From NCBI GenBank assembly GCA_016124535.1, contig WGNK01000004.1:1-64000 (forward strand): a DNA stretch of 64,000 bases, given 5' to 3'. Source of the DNA: Azospirillum sp. Lineage in GTDB: Bacteria > Pseudomonadota > Alphaproteobacteria > Azospirillales > Azospirillaceae. The notes beneath the pieces are model-generated. The model saw only the letters and a program-made list of their open reading frames with translations. It made no database searches and had not been told where the DNA came from. The first letter of the stretch is position 1; the number at the start of each line of letters is the position of its first letter. Below are positions 53,425 through 61,812 of the stretch, piece by piece. A program made the position numbers and the translations under genes.

Positions 53425-54627
53425 CTACTTGACGACGGTGATCAGAATCCCGGCCAGGATCGCCGAGGTGATCACGCCGCTGATATTGGCGCCGAGTGCG
53501 ATCGGCAGCACGATCGCATCGGGGTTGGCTTGGGACACGATCTTCTGGGCAACCTTGGCCGTGGTCGGCACACAGCTGACGCCGGCAATCCCGATCACCG
53601 GGTTGAACTTACCGCCGGTCCAGAAATAAAGGATGTAGCCGCCGAGAATGCCGCCGATGCCTGAAAACAGCAGTGCTACCACACCCAGCACCAGAGTGAT
53701 CAGCACGTCGGGATCGAGGATGGTCCGGGCCTCGCACAAGATGCCGAGCAGCAGGCCGAGAAAGAAGGTGGCGCCATAAAGCACCGGCCCCTTGAGCAGG
53801 TCGGCGAACTGGACCAGACCGCTCTCGCGCACGATGATGCCGAGAAACACCGAGAAGAACAGCGGTGCTGCGACCGGGAACAAGAAACACAACAAGACGC
53901 AGGCGATGATCGCGAACAGCATCTTCTCCGACGACTTGACCTCACGGGTCTTGACGTAGGGCATCTCGATCGCCCGCAGCCGCTTGGGCACCATCAGCTT
54001 GATCAGGAACGGATAGCCGCCATAAGTCAGACCGAGATAGAGATAGGCCACCACCGCAATCGGCACGAACAGGTTCTTGGCCAGCAGCAGCGAGGTGAAC
54101 AGCACCATCGGACCATCGGCTCCGCCGATCGTCGCGACCGCCGCCGACTCGCCCTCGCTGAGCCCGAACGCCATGCCGAGCGGATAGACGATCACCGTAC
54201 CGAGCTCGGCGCACAGGGCGAGGAACATGCTCTGGAACGGACGGGCCATGACGAAACCGACATCAAGCAGGACGCCGATCCCCATGAACACCAGACAGGC
54301 GATCAGGCCGTTGCTGAAGGTCAGCGTATAGATCGGCTGCAGCCAGTAAATCTGCAGGCCCGACATCAGCTGCTCGGTGGTGGTGATCAGCGGATCGACG
54401 AAAAGGGTGCCCTGTTTGCCGCCCTCGAAGAACAGCACCGAGACGTTGACGGTCGCCATGCCGAGCCCCATCGGGATCATCAGCAGCGCTTCCAGGATCC
54501 CCTTGTGGCCGAGATACATCAGCAGCATCCCCAGACAGACCAGGAAGATGCGTGCAATCAGGATTTGGGGTTCCGATGCGGCCAGGGTCGCGACGCCCTG
54601 GAACAGCATGAGCGGATCGATGTCCAT
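53425..54627 (-). CDS. mmdB: Sodium-pumping decarboxylase beta subunit (MmdB/OadB)
   Basis: 400 residues, mostly membrane helices. This subunit decarboxylates carboxybiotin and exports Na+. The conserved ATIGGADGPMVLFTSLLLA holds the sodium-site Asp171; NPVIGIAGVSCVPTTAKVAQK and ANISGVITSAILAG are further family signatures. It is the last gene of the operon mce-mmdA-mmdD-mmdC-mmdB. The same subunit family serves oxaloacetate decarboxylase; the alpha subunit decides the substrate. Confidence 0.95.
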   Translation of the reverse strand: MDIDPLMLFQGVATLAASEPQILIARIFLVCLGMLLMYLGHKGILEALLMIPMGLGMATVNVSVLFFEGGKQGTLFVDPLITTTEQLMSGLQIYWLQPIYTLTFSNGLIACLVFMGIGVLLDVGFVMARPFQSMFLALCAELGTVIVYPLGMAFGLSEGESAAVATIGGADGPMVLFTSLLLAKNLFVPIAVVAYLYLGLTYGGYPFLIKLMVPKRLRAIEMPYVKTREVKSSEKMLFAIIACVLLCFLFPVAAPLFFSVFLGIIVRESGLVQFADLLKGPVLYGATFFLGLLLGILCEARTILDPDVLITLVLGVVALLFSGIGGILGGYILYFWTGGKFNPVIGIAGVSCVPTTAKVAQKIVSQANPDAIVLPIALGANISGVITSAILAGILITVVK

Positions 54628-54647
54628 GATGGTTGGCCCGCTCCGGT

Positions 54648-55043
54648 TCAGCTGATGGTGGCAAGGACCTGGCCGGCTTCGACCTGGCCGCCGGCTTCGA
54701 CCGCGATCGCGGCAACGGTGCCGTCCTTGTGGGCGCGGACCGCGGTCTTCATCTTCATCGCCTCGATGGTGACCAGCTTGTCGCCGGTCTTGATCGCCTG
54801 TCCGACCGTGACATCGACCGAGACCACCGTGCCCGACAGCGGGCTGACCTTGTCGTCGGGGCTGGAGGCTCCGGCGACCGGGGCCGGTGCCGGGGCGGCG
54901 GCAGGCGGCGGCGGGGCCGAGGCCTGAGCGACCGCGGTGCCCAGATTGGGGCCCGGATAAAATGAGCCCAGGCCTTCGGTAATATCTTCGACGGTGACCG
55001 TGTAGGGGCGGCCATCGACCGTGATCTTGTATTTCTGAATCAT
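54648..55043 (-). CDS. mmdC: Biotin carboxyl carrier subunit of the decarboxylase (MmdC)
   Basis: 131 residues from ATG 55043, after AGGA. A 35-residue N-terminal part (MIQKYKITVDGRPYTVTVED) precedes a Pro/Ala linker (about 41-60) and a biotinyl domain with the attachment motif EAMKMKT (biotinylated Lys97). It shuttles CO2 between MmdA and MmdB. The layout matches the gamma subunit of Veillonella and Propionigenium enzymes. Confidence 0.93.
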   Translation of the reverse strand: MIQKYKITVDGRPYTVTVEDITEGLGSFYPGPNLGTAVAQASAPPPPAAAPAPAPVAGASSPDDKVSPLSGTVVSVDVTVGQAIKTGDKLVTIEAMKMKTAVRAHKDGTVAAIAVEAGGQVEAGQVLATIS

Positions 55044-55080
55044 GGCTCGAATCCTGATTGGCTTATCAGTGGCGAGTGGG

Positions 55081-55410
55081 TCAGTGGCGAGAGGGTCGGC
55101 GATCGGCGTGGGAAGAATGGTGGGTGTGCCGCCCCTCGAGCATCCAGTGGCCAGGGGCACCGTGGGATTCGATCTTGAGAATTCGACGGGACCCGAACAC
55201 CGCCTGGATTGCTGCGGCGATCGCAACGATATCGTCGGCATTCGGGCCGGCCTTGGCGGCCGGCTGGTCCTTGGCCGGCGCCTGGGGCGCCAGTTTTGCC
55301 CGTTTTTCCTCGTTGCGCGCGAGCACCAGAACGATGCCGCGGATGACCAGGGCGACCAGCAGCGAAATCGCGATGGCCAGCATGTAGATGGTCAGGGATT
55401 TCAGGATCAT
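55081..55410 (-). CDS. mmdD: Small membrane subunit of the decarboxylase (MmdD/OadG-like)
   Basis: 109 residues. One N-terminal membrane helix (MLAIAISLLVALVIRGIVLVLA) is followed by an Ala/Lys/Pro linker and a short C-terminal domain (ADDIVAIAAAIQAVFGSRRILKIES) ending in a His-rich tail. This plan matches the OadG/MmdD family, which holds the complex together. The His-rich tail (HWMLEGRHTHHSSH) may bind metal. Confidence 0.87.
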   Translation of the reverse strand: MILKSLTIYMLAIAISLLVALVIRGIVLVLARNEEKRAKLAPQAPAKDQPAAKAGPNADDIVAIAAAIQAVFGSRRILKIESHGAPGHWMLEGRHTHHSSHADRRPSRH

Positions 55411-55453
55411 GATGCCGGTTCCGCAGCAGGAGGGAGGGCGGCGATCGTCGCGG

Positions 55454-57007
55454 TCACAGCGGGATGTTCCCGTGCTTCTTTGCCGGACGCAGCTCGCGTT
55501 TGTTGAGGATTTTGCGCAACGACAAGGCCAGCGTCGCCCGGGTCATGCCCGGTTCGATCACGTCGGTGATGAAGCCCTTGCTCGCCGACATATAGGGCGA
55601 GGCGAATTCGGCGCGGTATTCGGCGGCGAGTTCCTTGGCCCGCGCCCTGGCGTTCTCCGCCCCCTTCAGCTCCTTGCTGTAGAGGATGTTGACCGCGCCC
55701 TCGGCACCCATCACCGCGATTTCCGCGGTCGGCCAGGCATAGACGAAGTCGGCGCCCATCGGCTGGCTGCACATCGCGACATAGGCACCGCCATAGGCCT
55801 TGCGCAGGACCACGGTCAGCTTCGGCACCGTGGCCGAGGCATAGGCGAACAGCAGCTTGGCGCCGTGGCGGATGATGCCGGCCCGCTCCTGCTCGAAGCC
55901 GGGCAGGAAGCCAGGCACATCGACCAGGGTGATCAGGGGAATATTGAAGGCGTTGCAGGTGCGGATGAAGCGCGCCGCCTTGTCCGAGGCGTCGATGTCG
56001 ATCGCTCCGGCCTTCTCCATCGGCTGGTTGGCGACGATGCCGACCACCAGCCCGCCGAGCCGGCCGAACCCGACCACCATGTTGCCGGCGAAGCCGGCAT
56101 GGACCTCAAGGAATTCCCCGTTATCGACCAGACGGTGGATCACCGCCTTGACATCCAGCGCCTCCGAACTGTCGTCGGGGATCACTGCATTCATGCCCTC
56201 GTCATTGCTGAGATCGAGGGATTCGGTCGGGTGGTGCGGCGGGTCTTCGGCATTGTTGGGCGGCAGGTAGGACAGCAGGCGATGGGTGATCTCGATCGCA
56301 TGCGCCTCATTCTCGGCGACGAAATGAACGTTGCCGCTAACCGTCGAGTGCATCTCGGCGCTGCCGACTTCATCCATGCTGGTGGTGCGCCCGGTCACCG
56401 CCCGGATCACCTCCGGACCGGTGATGAACATGTGGGCGCTGCGCCGGATCATGATGATGAAATCCATCAGCGCCGGCGAATACGAGGCGCCGCCGGCGCA
56501 GGGACCGGCGATCACCGCGATCTGCGGCACCACGCCCGACAGCAGGACGTTGTGGTAGAACACCTCGCCGTAGCCGGCCAGGGCCGCCACGCCTTCCTGG
56601 ATGCGCGCGCCGCCGGAGTCCTTGAATGCGACCATCGGCACGCCGAGCTTCAGCGCCAGTTCCATCGCCTTGACGATTTTGCGGGCATGCATCAGCCCGA
56701 GCGAGCCGGCCGAGACCATGAAGTCCTGGCTGATCGCGGCAACGGTGCGACCGCCGACCAGGCCGGTGCCGACGATCACGGCGTCTGCCGGCAGTTCCTT
56801 TTCGGCAATGCCGAAATGTTCGCCGGCGTGGCGGACATGCAGCCCGATCTCCTGGAAGGTCTCAGGCTGGAACAGTGCGGCAAGACGCTCGCGGGCACCT
56901 AACAATCCCTTGGCATGACGCGCGGCCAGCTTGTCCGCACCGCCGCCGGCGATCAGGGCCTCACGCTTGGTCTTGAGAGTTTCAAGCAGTTTTGCGGACA
57001 GCGTCAT
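55454..57007 (-). CDS. mmdA: Methylmalonyl-CoA decarboxylase alpha subunit / carboxyltransferase (MmdA)
   Basis: 517 residues from ATG 57007. It is a biotin-dependent carboxyltransferase with two crotonase-like halves: FKDSGGARIQEGVAALAGYGEVF and GPCAGGASYSPALMDF (first oxyanion pocket), then VDVPGFLPGFEQERAGIIRHGAKLLFAYA and RKAYGGAYVAMCS (second). Alone this would be called an acyl-CoA carboxylase beta chain. With the MmdB, MmdC and MmdD genes behind it and the epimerase in front, it is best read as transferring CO2 from (S)-methylmalonyl-CoA to biotin, releasing propionyl-CoA. Confidence 0.92.
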   Translation of the reverse strand: MTLSAKLLETLKTKREALIAGGGADKLAARHAKGLLGARERLAALFQPETFQEIGLHVRHAGEHFGIAEKELPADAVIVGTGLVGGRTVAAISQDFMVSAGSLGLMHARKIVKAMELALKLGVPMVAFKDSGGARIQEGVAALAGYGEVFYHNVLLSGVVPQIAVIAGPCAGGASYSPALMDFIIMIRRSAHMFITGPEVIRAVTGRTTSMDEVGSAEMHSTVSGNVHFVAENEAHAIEITHRLLSYLPPNNAEDPPHHPTESLDLSNDEGMNAVIPDDSSEALDVKAVIHRLVDNGEFLEVHAGFAGNMVVGFGRLGGLVVGIVANQPMEKAGAIDIDASDKAARFIRTCNAFNIPLITLVDVPGFLPGFEQERAGIIRHGAKLLFAYASATVPKLTVVLRKAYGGAYVAMCSQPMGADFVYAWPTAEIAVMGAEGAVNILYSKELKGAENARARAKELAAEYRAEFASPYMSASKGFITDVIEPGMTRATLALSLRKILNKRELRPAKKHGNIPL

Positions 57008-57144
57008 CGCTCGCCCCACGGGTTGGTTGCGGCCGGATTGCTCAGATTATCAGCTCCGGACACAAAATGACATGGCGCCGGAACGGGCGCTGGCAGACAG
57101 CCGGCGACCGCCACGGGTCGCCGGCCGGAAAGCCTCGCGTTCGT

Positions 57145-57549
57145 TCAGGCTTGTTCGATTTCGGTCAGGGTTCCCAAGAAATCCTTGGGATGGAGGAACA
57201 ATACGGGCTTGCCGTGGGCGCCAATCTTGGGATTGCCGTCGCCGATCACGCGGGCACCGTCCGCCTTCAGCTTGTCGCGCGCCGCCATGATGTCGGCGAC
57301 CTCGAAGCAGACGTGATGCACGCCACCGGTCGGGTTGCTTTCCAGGAATTTGGCGATCGGCGACTTGTCGCCGAAGGGATGCAGGAACTCGATCTTGGTA
57401 TTGTCGAGTTCGACGAAGACCGTGGTCACCCCGTGCTCGGGCAGATCATGCGGTTCTGAAACCTTGGCACCCAGAGTGTTGCGATAGAGCGCCGTCGCGG
57501 CCGCAAGGTCGGGCACGACGATCGCGACGTGATTGAGTTTGCCGATCAT
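57145..57549 (-). CDS. mce: Methylmalonyl-CoA epimerase
   Basis: 134 residues from ATG 57549, with AAGGG upstream. It belongs to the vicinal-oxygen-chelate fold: KLNHVAIVVPDLAAATALYRNTLG, TTVFVELDNTKIEFLHPFG, GGVHHVCFEVADI and VLFLHPKDFLGTLTEIEQ supply the metal-binding His, Glu and catalytic Glu residues. It interconverts (R)- and (S)-methylmalonyl-CoA, linking the B12 mutase to the decarboxylase encoded downstream. Confidence 0.95.
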   Translation of the reverse strand: MIGKLNHVAIVVPDLAAATALYRNTLGAKVSEPHDLPEHGVTTVFVELDNTKIEFLHPFGDKSPIAKFLESNPTGGVHHVCFEVADIMAARDKLKADGARVIGDGNPKIGAHGKPVLFLHPKDFLGTLTEIEQA

Positions 57550-57607
57550 GGATTTCCCTTTATTTTTCTGTGATTGCTGGCAGCAAGGGAGAAGCACCCA
57601 TGCCGAT

Positions 57608-57637
57608 GATATACCCATAGTGTCCAAAGTAACTCAA
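57608..57637 (-). promoter_or_regulatory. Likely sigma-70 promoter of the mce-mmd operon
   Basis: On the minus strand TTGAGT (57637-57632), an 18-base spacer and TATATC (57613-57608), about 60 bp before the mce start, in a locally AT-rich stretch. Confidence 0.5.
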
Positions 57638-57694
57638 GGACTGAATATAGAAGCCGCCGACGAAACGCGCAATCTGCCCGACTCGGGGCACCGC

Positions 57695-58396
57695 TTATGC
57701 CCGCAAACGTGCCCGCCACACGGCGATTTCCGCAGGAATCCGCCCTTCGTCACGGCACTGGGCGGCGATCGCCAGTTCGGGCGCCGCTTCCAGTTCGGGG
57801 CAGGCGTCGAACAGCCGGCGCAGCACCGGGTTCAGGTAAACCACATAGAGTTGACGTGGTTCTTGCTGCAGCGCACCCTGGATGCGCTCGGCGACCACCG
57901 CCAGCACCGGTGCCAGGAACGGGTTGTAGAGATAGACCACCAGATTGCCCGCGGGCAGGGGGCAGTTGGCGGCATCTGCCTCGATCACCCGAAGGCGCGG
58001 TCGCTCTGGATGGTGTTTCGCCACCACCGCTGCATTGGCTGCCGCGATGGCGGCCAATCCCGGCGATTTCTCGATGCCGACGATCGCCTTGAAGTTGAAT
58101 TCGGACGCGATGATCAAGGCCCGCGCCTTCCCGCAGCCGAGGTCGAGAAAGGTGAAGCGGTCGCGCTCGGGCAGGCGCGCCAGTGCGCAGCGCAGCAAGA
58201 GCGGTGGTGACGGATCATATTCGGTGACGAAGGCATCGGTGGCGCTGCCGCTGCCCAGATCCTGCCAGGGCAGCTCTCCGGCGGTGGCGACGCCATAGGC
58301 CTGGTCGAATGCCGATGCCAGCCGAATCGGTCGACGCCGTCCGAACCGGACCCGCAGCCGGCGCAGCGCGCGGCACCCGGCATGCCACTCCAGCAT
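57695..58396 (-). CDS. Class I SAM-dependent methyltransferase
   Basis: 233 residues. SAM motif I is TFLDLGCGKARALIIAS (near residue 80); the acidic residue of motif II is in IVGIEKSPG, motif III in RVIEADAANCPLP, and VVYLYNPF resembles motif IV. The N-terminus is basic. The substrate cannot be told from sequence. It is divergent from the gcv operon and 145 bp from mce. Confidence 0.8.
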   Translation of the reverse strand: MLEWHAGCRALRRLRVRFGRRRPIRLASAFDQAYGVATAGELPWQDLGSGSATDAFVTEYDPSPPLLLRCALARLPERDRFTFLDLGCGKARALIIASEFNFKAIVGIEKSPGLAAIAAANAAVVAKHHPERPRLRVIEADAANCPLPAGNLVVYLYNPFLAPVLAVVAERIQGALQQEPRQLYVVYLNPVLRRLFDACPELEAAPELAIAAQCRDEGRIPAEIAVWRARLRA

Positions 58397-58480
58397 CAGG
58401 CCCCCCCGATCCGATCGCCCGACCGCACGGGCGTGCCGGCTTGATTATGCCGGCTGCCGGGTCGTGCGCCAATCCGCGGA

Positions 58481-58508
58481 TTGACTTTCCGGGTGGGACG
58501 GGTAGGGT
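58481..58508 (+). promoter_or_regulatory. Probable promoter of the gcv operon
   Basis: TTGACT (58481-58486), a 16-base spacer and TAGGGT (58503-58508), about 55 bp upstream of the first glycine aptamer. The -10 is weak, the position is right. Confidence 0.45.
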
Positions 58509-58565
58509 GAGATCGCCTGCTGGCGGGATCTGGTCTCCGGCGAGCGGGCACTATGCCGACGACCC

Positions 58566-58803
58566 CTGGCGGGAGAGACCGGCGGACTGGCCTGCTCGCA
58601 GAACCGTCCGGCGGCGCCGAAGGAGCAAACGCCCCACAAACTCTCAGGCAAAAGGACCGCGGGGGAAGGCACTCTGGAAAGCAGGCAGCGGGGCTTCGGT
58701 TCCGGTGCCTCACCGAAGGCGTAAGCCGGCCCCCCGACGCCGAGGTCATCCCTCTCGACGCCGAGGTCATCCGGTGAATCTCTCAGGTTCGTGACAGAGG
58801 GGG
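58566..58803 (+). promoter_or_regulatory. Tandem glycine riboswitch controlling gcvT
   Basis: Aptamer 1 (about 58566-58663) has GGCGGGAGAGACC, GCCGAAGGAGCAA and CTCTCAGGCAAAAGGACCG. Aptamer 2 (about 58669-58803) has ACTCTGGAAAGCAGGC, CACCGAAGGCGTAAGC and AATCTCTCAGG, and closes with CTCTG/CAGAG. A short linker joins them. These are the conserved glycine aptamer blocks. The variable stem of aptamer 2 is enlarged by a duplicated 17-mer (58735-58751 and 58756-58772). The purine run AGAGGGGG (58796-58803) that serves as the gcvT ribosome site begins inside the closing stem of aptamer 2, which suggests translational control. Confidence 0.93.
58735..58772 (+). repeat. Direct 17-bp duplication inside the second glycine aptamer
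   Basis: CGACGCCGAGGTCATCC occurs at 58735-58751 and again, identically, at 58756-58772, separated by CTCT. It fills the loop end of the P3-type stem, closed by GCCGG with CCGGT. Confidence 0.9.
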
Positions 58804-58812
58804 CCGCCGCCT

Positions 58813-59970
58813 GTGCCAGACTATGCACGGGTCCACGCTCTGTCGGAGAACCGCGCCTTGACCTCGTCCCCGGATTCCCTGAAGAAGACGCCGCTCCACC
58901 GGCTGCATGTCGAACTGGGCGCCAAAATGGTGCCGTTCGCCGGCTACGACATGCCGGTGCAGTATCCCGCCGGTATCCTCAAGGAACATCTGCACACCCG
59001 CGCCCATGCCGGGTTGTTCGACGTGTCCCATATGGGGCAGCTCCGCCTGCACGGCGCGAACCCGGCGGCGGCACTGGAGTCGCTGGTCCCCGCCGAGCTG
59101 CAGGCGCTGGCGCCGATGCGGATGCGCTATACCCAATTCACCAATGATCAGGGCGGCATCCTCGACGACCTGATGGTGACCAATGCCGGCGACCACCTGT
59201 TCGTGGTGGTCAATGCGGCGTGCAAGCACGCCGATATCGCGCATCTGCAGGCCGGTCTGGCCGGCAGGGTCGCGGTGGAATATCTGGAGGACCGGGCGCT
59301 GCTGGCACTGCAGGGACCGGCCGCCGCGGCGGTGCTGTCGCGGCTGGTGCCGGGGGCTGCGACCATGCCGTTCATGAGCTTCGCCAAGGCGGCGATCCGG
59401 GGCATCCCGGTCTTGTTGACCCGCTCGGGCTATACCGGCGAGGACGGCTACGAGATTTCGGTGGTCAATGCCGAAGCCGAGGCGGTGGCCCATCTGCTGC
59501 TGGGTGAACCGGAGGTGTCGCCGATCGGTCTGGGTGCCCGCGACTCGCTGCGGCTGGAATGCGGTTTGTGTCTCTACGGCCACGATATCGACCAGACCAC
59601 GACGCCGGTCGAAGCCGCGCTGATGTGGTCGATCGCCAAGCGCCGGCGCGAGCAGGGCGGCTTTCCGGGGGCGGCGGTGGTCCAGGCCCAGCTGCGCGAC
59701 GGGGTGGCGCGCAAACGGGTCGGCATCCGCCCCGAGGGGCGCCAGCCGGCGCGCGAGCATACCGAGATCGTCGATGCGGCAGGTGTCCGGATCGGCGAAG
59801 TGACCAGCGGCGGGTTCGGCCCGACCCTGGGCGGGCCGGTGGCGATGGGCTATGTCGCGACCGCCCAGGCGGCGCCAGGGAGCGCGGTGACCCTGATGGT
59901 GCGCGGCAAGCCACTGCCGGCGCAGGTAGTCAAGCTGCCGTTCGTGCCGCAGAACTATTACCGCGGTTGA
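58813..59970 (+). CDS. gcvT: Glycine cleavage system aminomethyltransferase (T protein)
   Basis: 385 residues from GTG 58813, chosen because the purine-rich site AGAGGGGG lies 9 bases upstream; a TTG at 58858 is nearer the family start (SLKKTPLHRLHVELGAKMVPFAGYDMPVQY). It takes the methylene group from the lipoyl arm of GcvH and gives 5,10-methylene-THF and ammonia. Folate-binding and catalytic stretches include HTRAGLFDVSHMGQ-like HAGLFDVSHMGQLR, LTRSGYTGEDGYEI, GLGARDSLRLECGLCLYGHDI and EVTSGGFGPTLGGPVAMGY. Confidence 0.96.
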   Translation: MPDYARVHALSENRALTSSPDSLKKTPLHRLHVELGAKMVPFAGYDMPVQYPAGILKEHLHTRAHAGLFDVSHMGQLRLHGANPAAALESLVPAELQALAPMRMRYTQFTNDQGGILDDLMVTNAGDHLFVVVNAACKHADIAHLQAGLAGRVAVEYLEDRALLALQGPAAAAVLSRLVPGAATMPFMSFAKAAIRGIPVLLTRSGYTGEDGYEISVVNAEAEAVAHLLLGEPEVSPIGLGARDSLRLECGLCLYGHDIDQTTTPVEAALMWSIAKRRREQGGFPGAAVVQAQLRDGVARKRVGIRPEGRQPAREHTEIVDAAGVRIGEVTSGGFGPTLGGPVAMGYVATAQAAPGSAVTLMVRGKPLPAQVVKLPFVPQNYYRG

Positions 59971-60087
59971 CACGAATACGGCGGTCGACGCTGGTACGGC
60001 GCTTCACGAGGGGGTTCGGGGGCCATCGGCCCCTGGCGAGGATCGATCGAGGGGGCGGCGCTCCCCTTTTTGGCAAAGGGCAAACCC

Positions 60088-60465
60088 ATGAGCATTCTCA
60101 GATTTACCAAGGATCACGAGTGGATCCAGGTTGAGGACGGTATCGGCACGGTCGGGATTACCGACTATGCCCAGCACGCGCTGGGTGACCTGGTATTCGT
60201 CGAACTGCCCGAACTCGGCCGTGAAGTGGTCCAGGGTGGCGAGGTCGCCGTGGTCGAGTCGGTCAAGGCGGCCAGCGAGGTCTATGCCCCGGTCGATGGC
60301 GAGGTGGTGGAGGCCAATCCCGGCCTGACCGACGAGCCGGCGATCGTCAACACCGATCCCCAGGGTGCTGGCTGGTTCTTCAAACTGCGCCTGTCCGAGC
60401 CGGCGCAACTCGACGCGCTGATGGACGAAGACGCCTACAAGAGCTTCCTGGAAGGGCTGGAGTGA
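60088..60465 (+). CDS. gcvH: Glycine cleavage system H protein
   Basis: 125 residues from ATG 60088, with AAAGGG at 7 bases. The lipoylation site is Lys60 in [13 protein letters not shown]. Length and domain are standard. It carries the aminomethyl group between P, T and L proteins. A 117-bp gap separates it from gcvT; its stop overlaps the gcvPA start. Confidence 0.97.
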   Translation: MSILRFTKDHEWIQVEDGIGTVGITDYAQHALGDLVFVELPELGREVVQGGEVAVVESVKAASEVYAPVDGEVVEANPGLTDEPAIVNTDPQGAGWFFKLRLSEPAQLDALMDEDAYKSFLEGLE

Positions 60466-61811
60466 TGCGCTACCTGCCGCTGACCGCGGCCGACCGTGCG
60501 GCGATGCTGGGGGCGATCGGCGCCTCGTCGGTCGATGAGCTGTACTGCGACGTGCCGGTTTCGGCGCGCCGCAGCGGTGCCATTCCGGGCCTGCCCGGCT
60601 TCCAGGGCGAGTTGGAGGTCGAGCGGGCGATCGCGGCGATGGCGGCGAAGAATGTGCCGGCCGGCTCGGTGCCGTTCTTCCTGGGCGCAGGCGCCTATCG
60701 CCACCATGTTCCGACCACGGTCGATCATCTGATCCAGCGCGGCGAGTTCCTGACCTCGTATACCCCCTACCAGCCCGAGATCAGCCAGGGCACGCTGCAA
60801 TATCTGTTCGAATTCCAGACCCAGGTGGCGCTGATCACCGGGATGGAGATCGCCAACGCCTCGATGTACGACGGCGCCACCGCCTGCGCCGAAGCGGTGA
60901 TGATGGCCAACCGGGTGACCAAGCGCAGCCGGGCGGTGCTGTCGGGCGGGCTGCATCCCCACTACCGTGACACCACCCGGACCGACGCCCGCTTCGTCGG
61001 CTTCGAGGCGGTGGCTTGTGCGCCGGATCCGCTGGGCACCGAAGATCTGGCCGGCCTGATCGACCAGACGACCTCCTGCGTCGTGGTCCAGAACCCCAGC
61101 GTATTCGGCCAGGTTCGCGACTTGTCGGCGCTGGCGGCGGCTTGTCGGGCCAAAGGCGCCCTGCTGATCGTGGTGGTGACCGAAGCGGTCTCGCTTGGGC
61201 TGCTGACCCCGCCCGGCGAAATGGGCGCTGATATTGTCGCCGCTGAAGGGCAGTCGCTCGGCAATGCGCTGAATTTCGGCGGCCCCTATGTCGGGCTGTT
61301 CGCGGCCAAGGAGAAATATGTCCGCCAGATTCCGGGACGGCTGACCGGCGAGACCCTGGATGCGGATGGCAAGCGCGGCTGGGTGCTGACCCTTTCGACC
61401 CGCGAACAGCATATCCGGCGCGAGAAGGCGACCAGCAACATCTGCACCAATTCCGGGCTGTGTGCGCTGGCCTTCACGATCCATTTGAGCCTGCTCGGCG
61501 AAGCGGGCTTTGCGCGTCTGGCCCGGCTCAACCATGCCTTTGCGGTCCAGCTCGCGGAAAAATTGTCTGCGATCAAGCACGTCGAGGTGGTCAACGACGG
61601 CTTCTTCAACGAATTCACCGTCCGTCTGCCCAGGCGCGCGCACAAGCTGGTCAACAAGCTGGCCAAGCGTGGCGTATTGGCGGGCGTGCCGGTGTCGCGG
61701 CTGTTTCCGGAGGCGAAAGACCTCGACGACCTGCTGCTGGTCGCCGCCACCGAAACCAACACCGTTGCCGAGATGGACGCGCTCTGTACCGCGCTGGAGG
61801 AGGCGCTCTGA
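60465..61811 (+). CDS. gcvPA: Glycine dehydrogenase (decarboxylating) subunit 1
   Basis: 448 residues from ATG 60465, which overlaps the gcvH stop as TGATG. The split P protein is the PLP-dependent decarboxylase of the system; this half carries [59 protein letters not shown] and [13 protein letters not shown]. It has no PLP lysine, which is on subunit 2. It precedes gcvPB by one base. Confidence 0.97.
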   Translation: MRYLPLTAADRAAMLGAIGASSVDELYCDVPVSARRSGAIPGLPGFQGELEVERAIAAMAAKNVPAGSVPFFLGAGAYRHHVPTTVDHLIQRGEFLTSYTPYQPEISQGTLQYLFEFQTQVALITGMEIANASMYDGATACAEAVMMANRVTKRSRAVLSGGLHPHYRDTTRTDARFVGFEAVACAPDPLGTEDLAGLIDQTTSCVVVQNPSVFGQVRDLSALAAACRAKGALLIVVVTEAVSLGLLTPPGEMGADIVAAEGQSLGNALNFGGPYVGLFAAKEKYVRQIPGRLTGETLDADGKRGWVLTLSTREQHIRREKATSNICTNSGLCALAFTIHLSLLGEAGFARLARLNHAFAVQLAEKLSAIKHVEVVNDGFFNEFTVRLPRRAHKLVNKLAKRGVLAGVPVSRLFPEAKDLDDLLLVAATETNTVAEMDALCTALEEAL

Positions 61812-61812
61812 C

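Noticed and set aside
55454..57007. Annotating mmdA as a propionyl-CoA carboxylase beta chain
   Set aside because: No biotin carboxylase gene adjoins it, whereas the membrane decarboxylase subunits follow directly.
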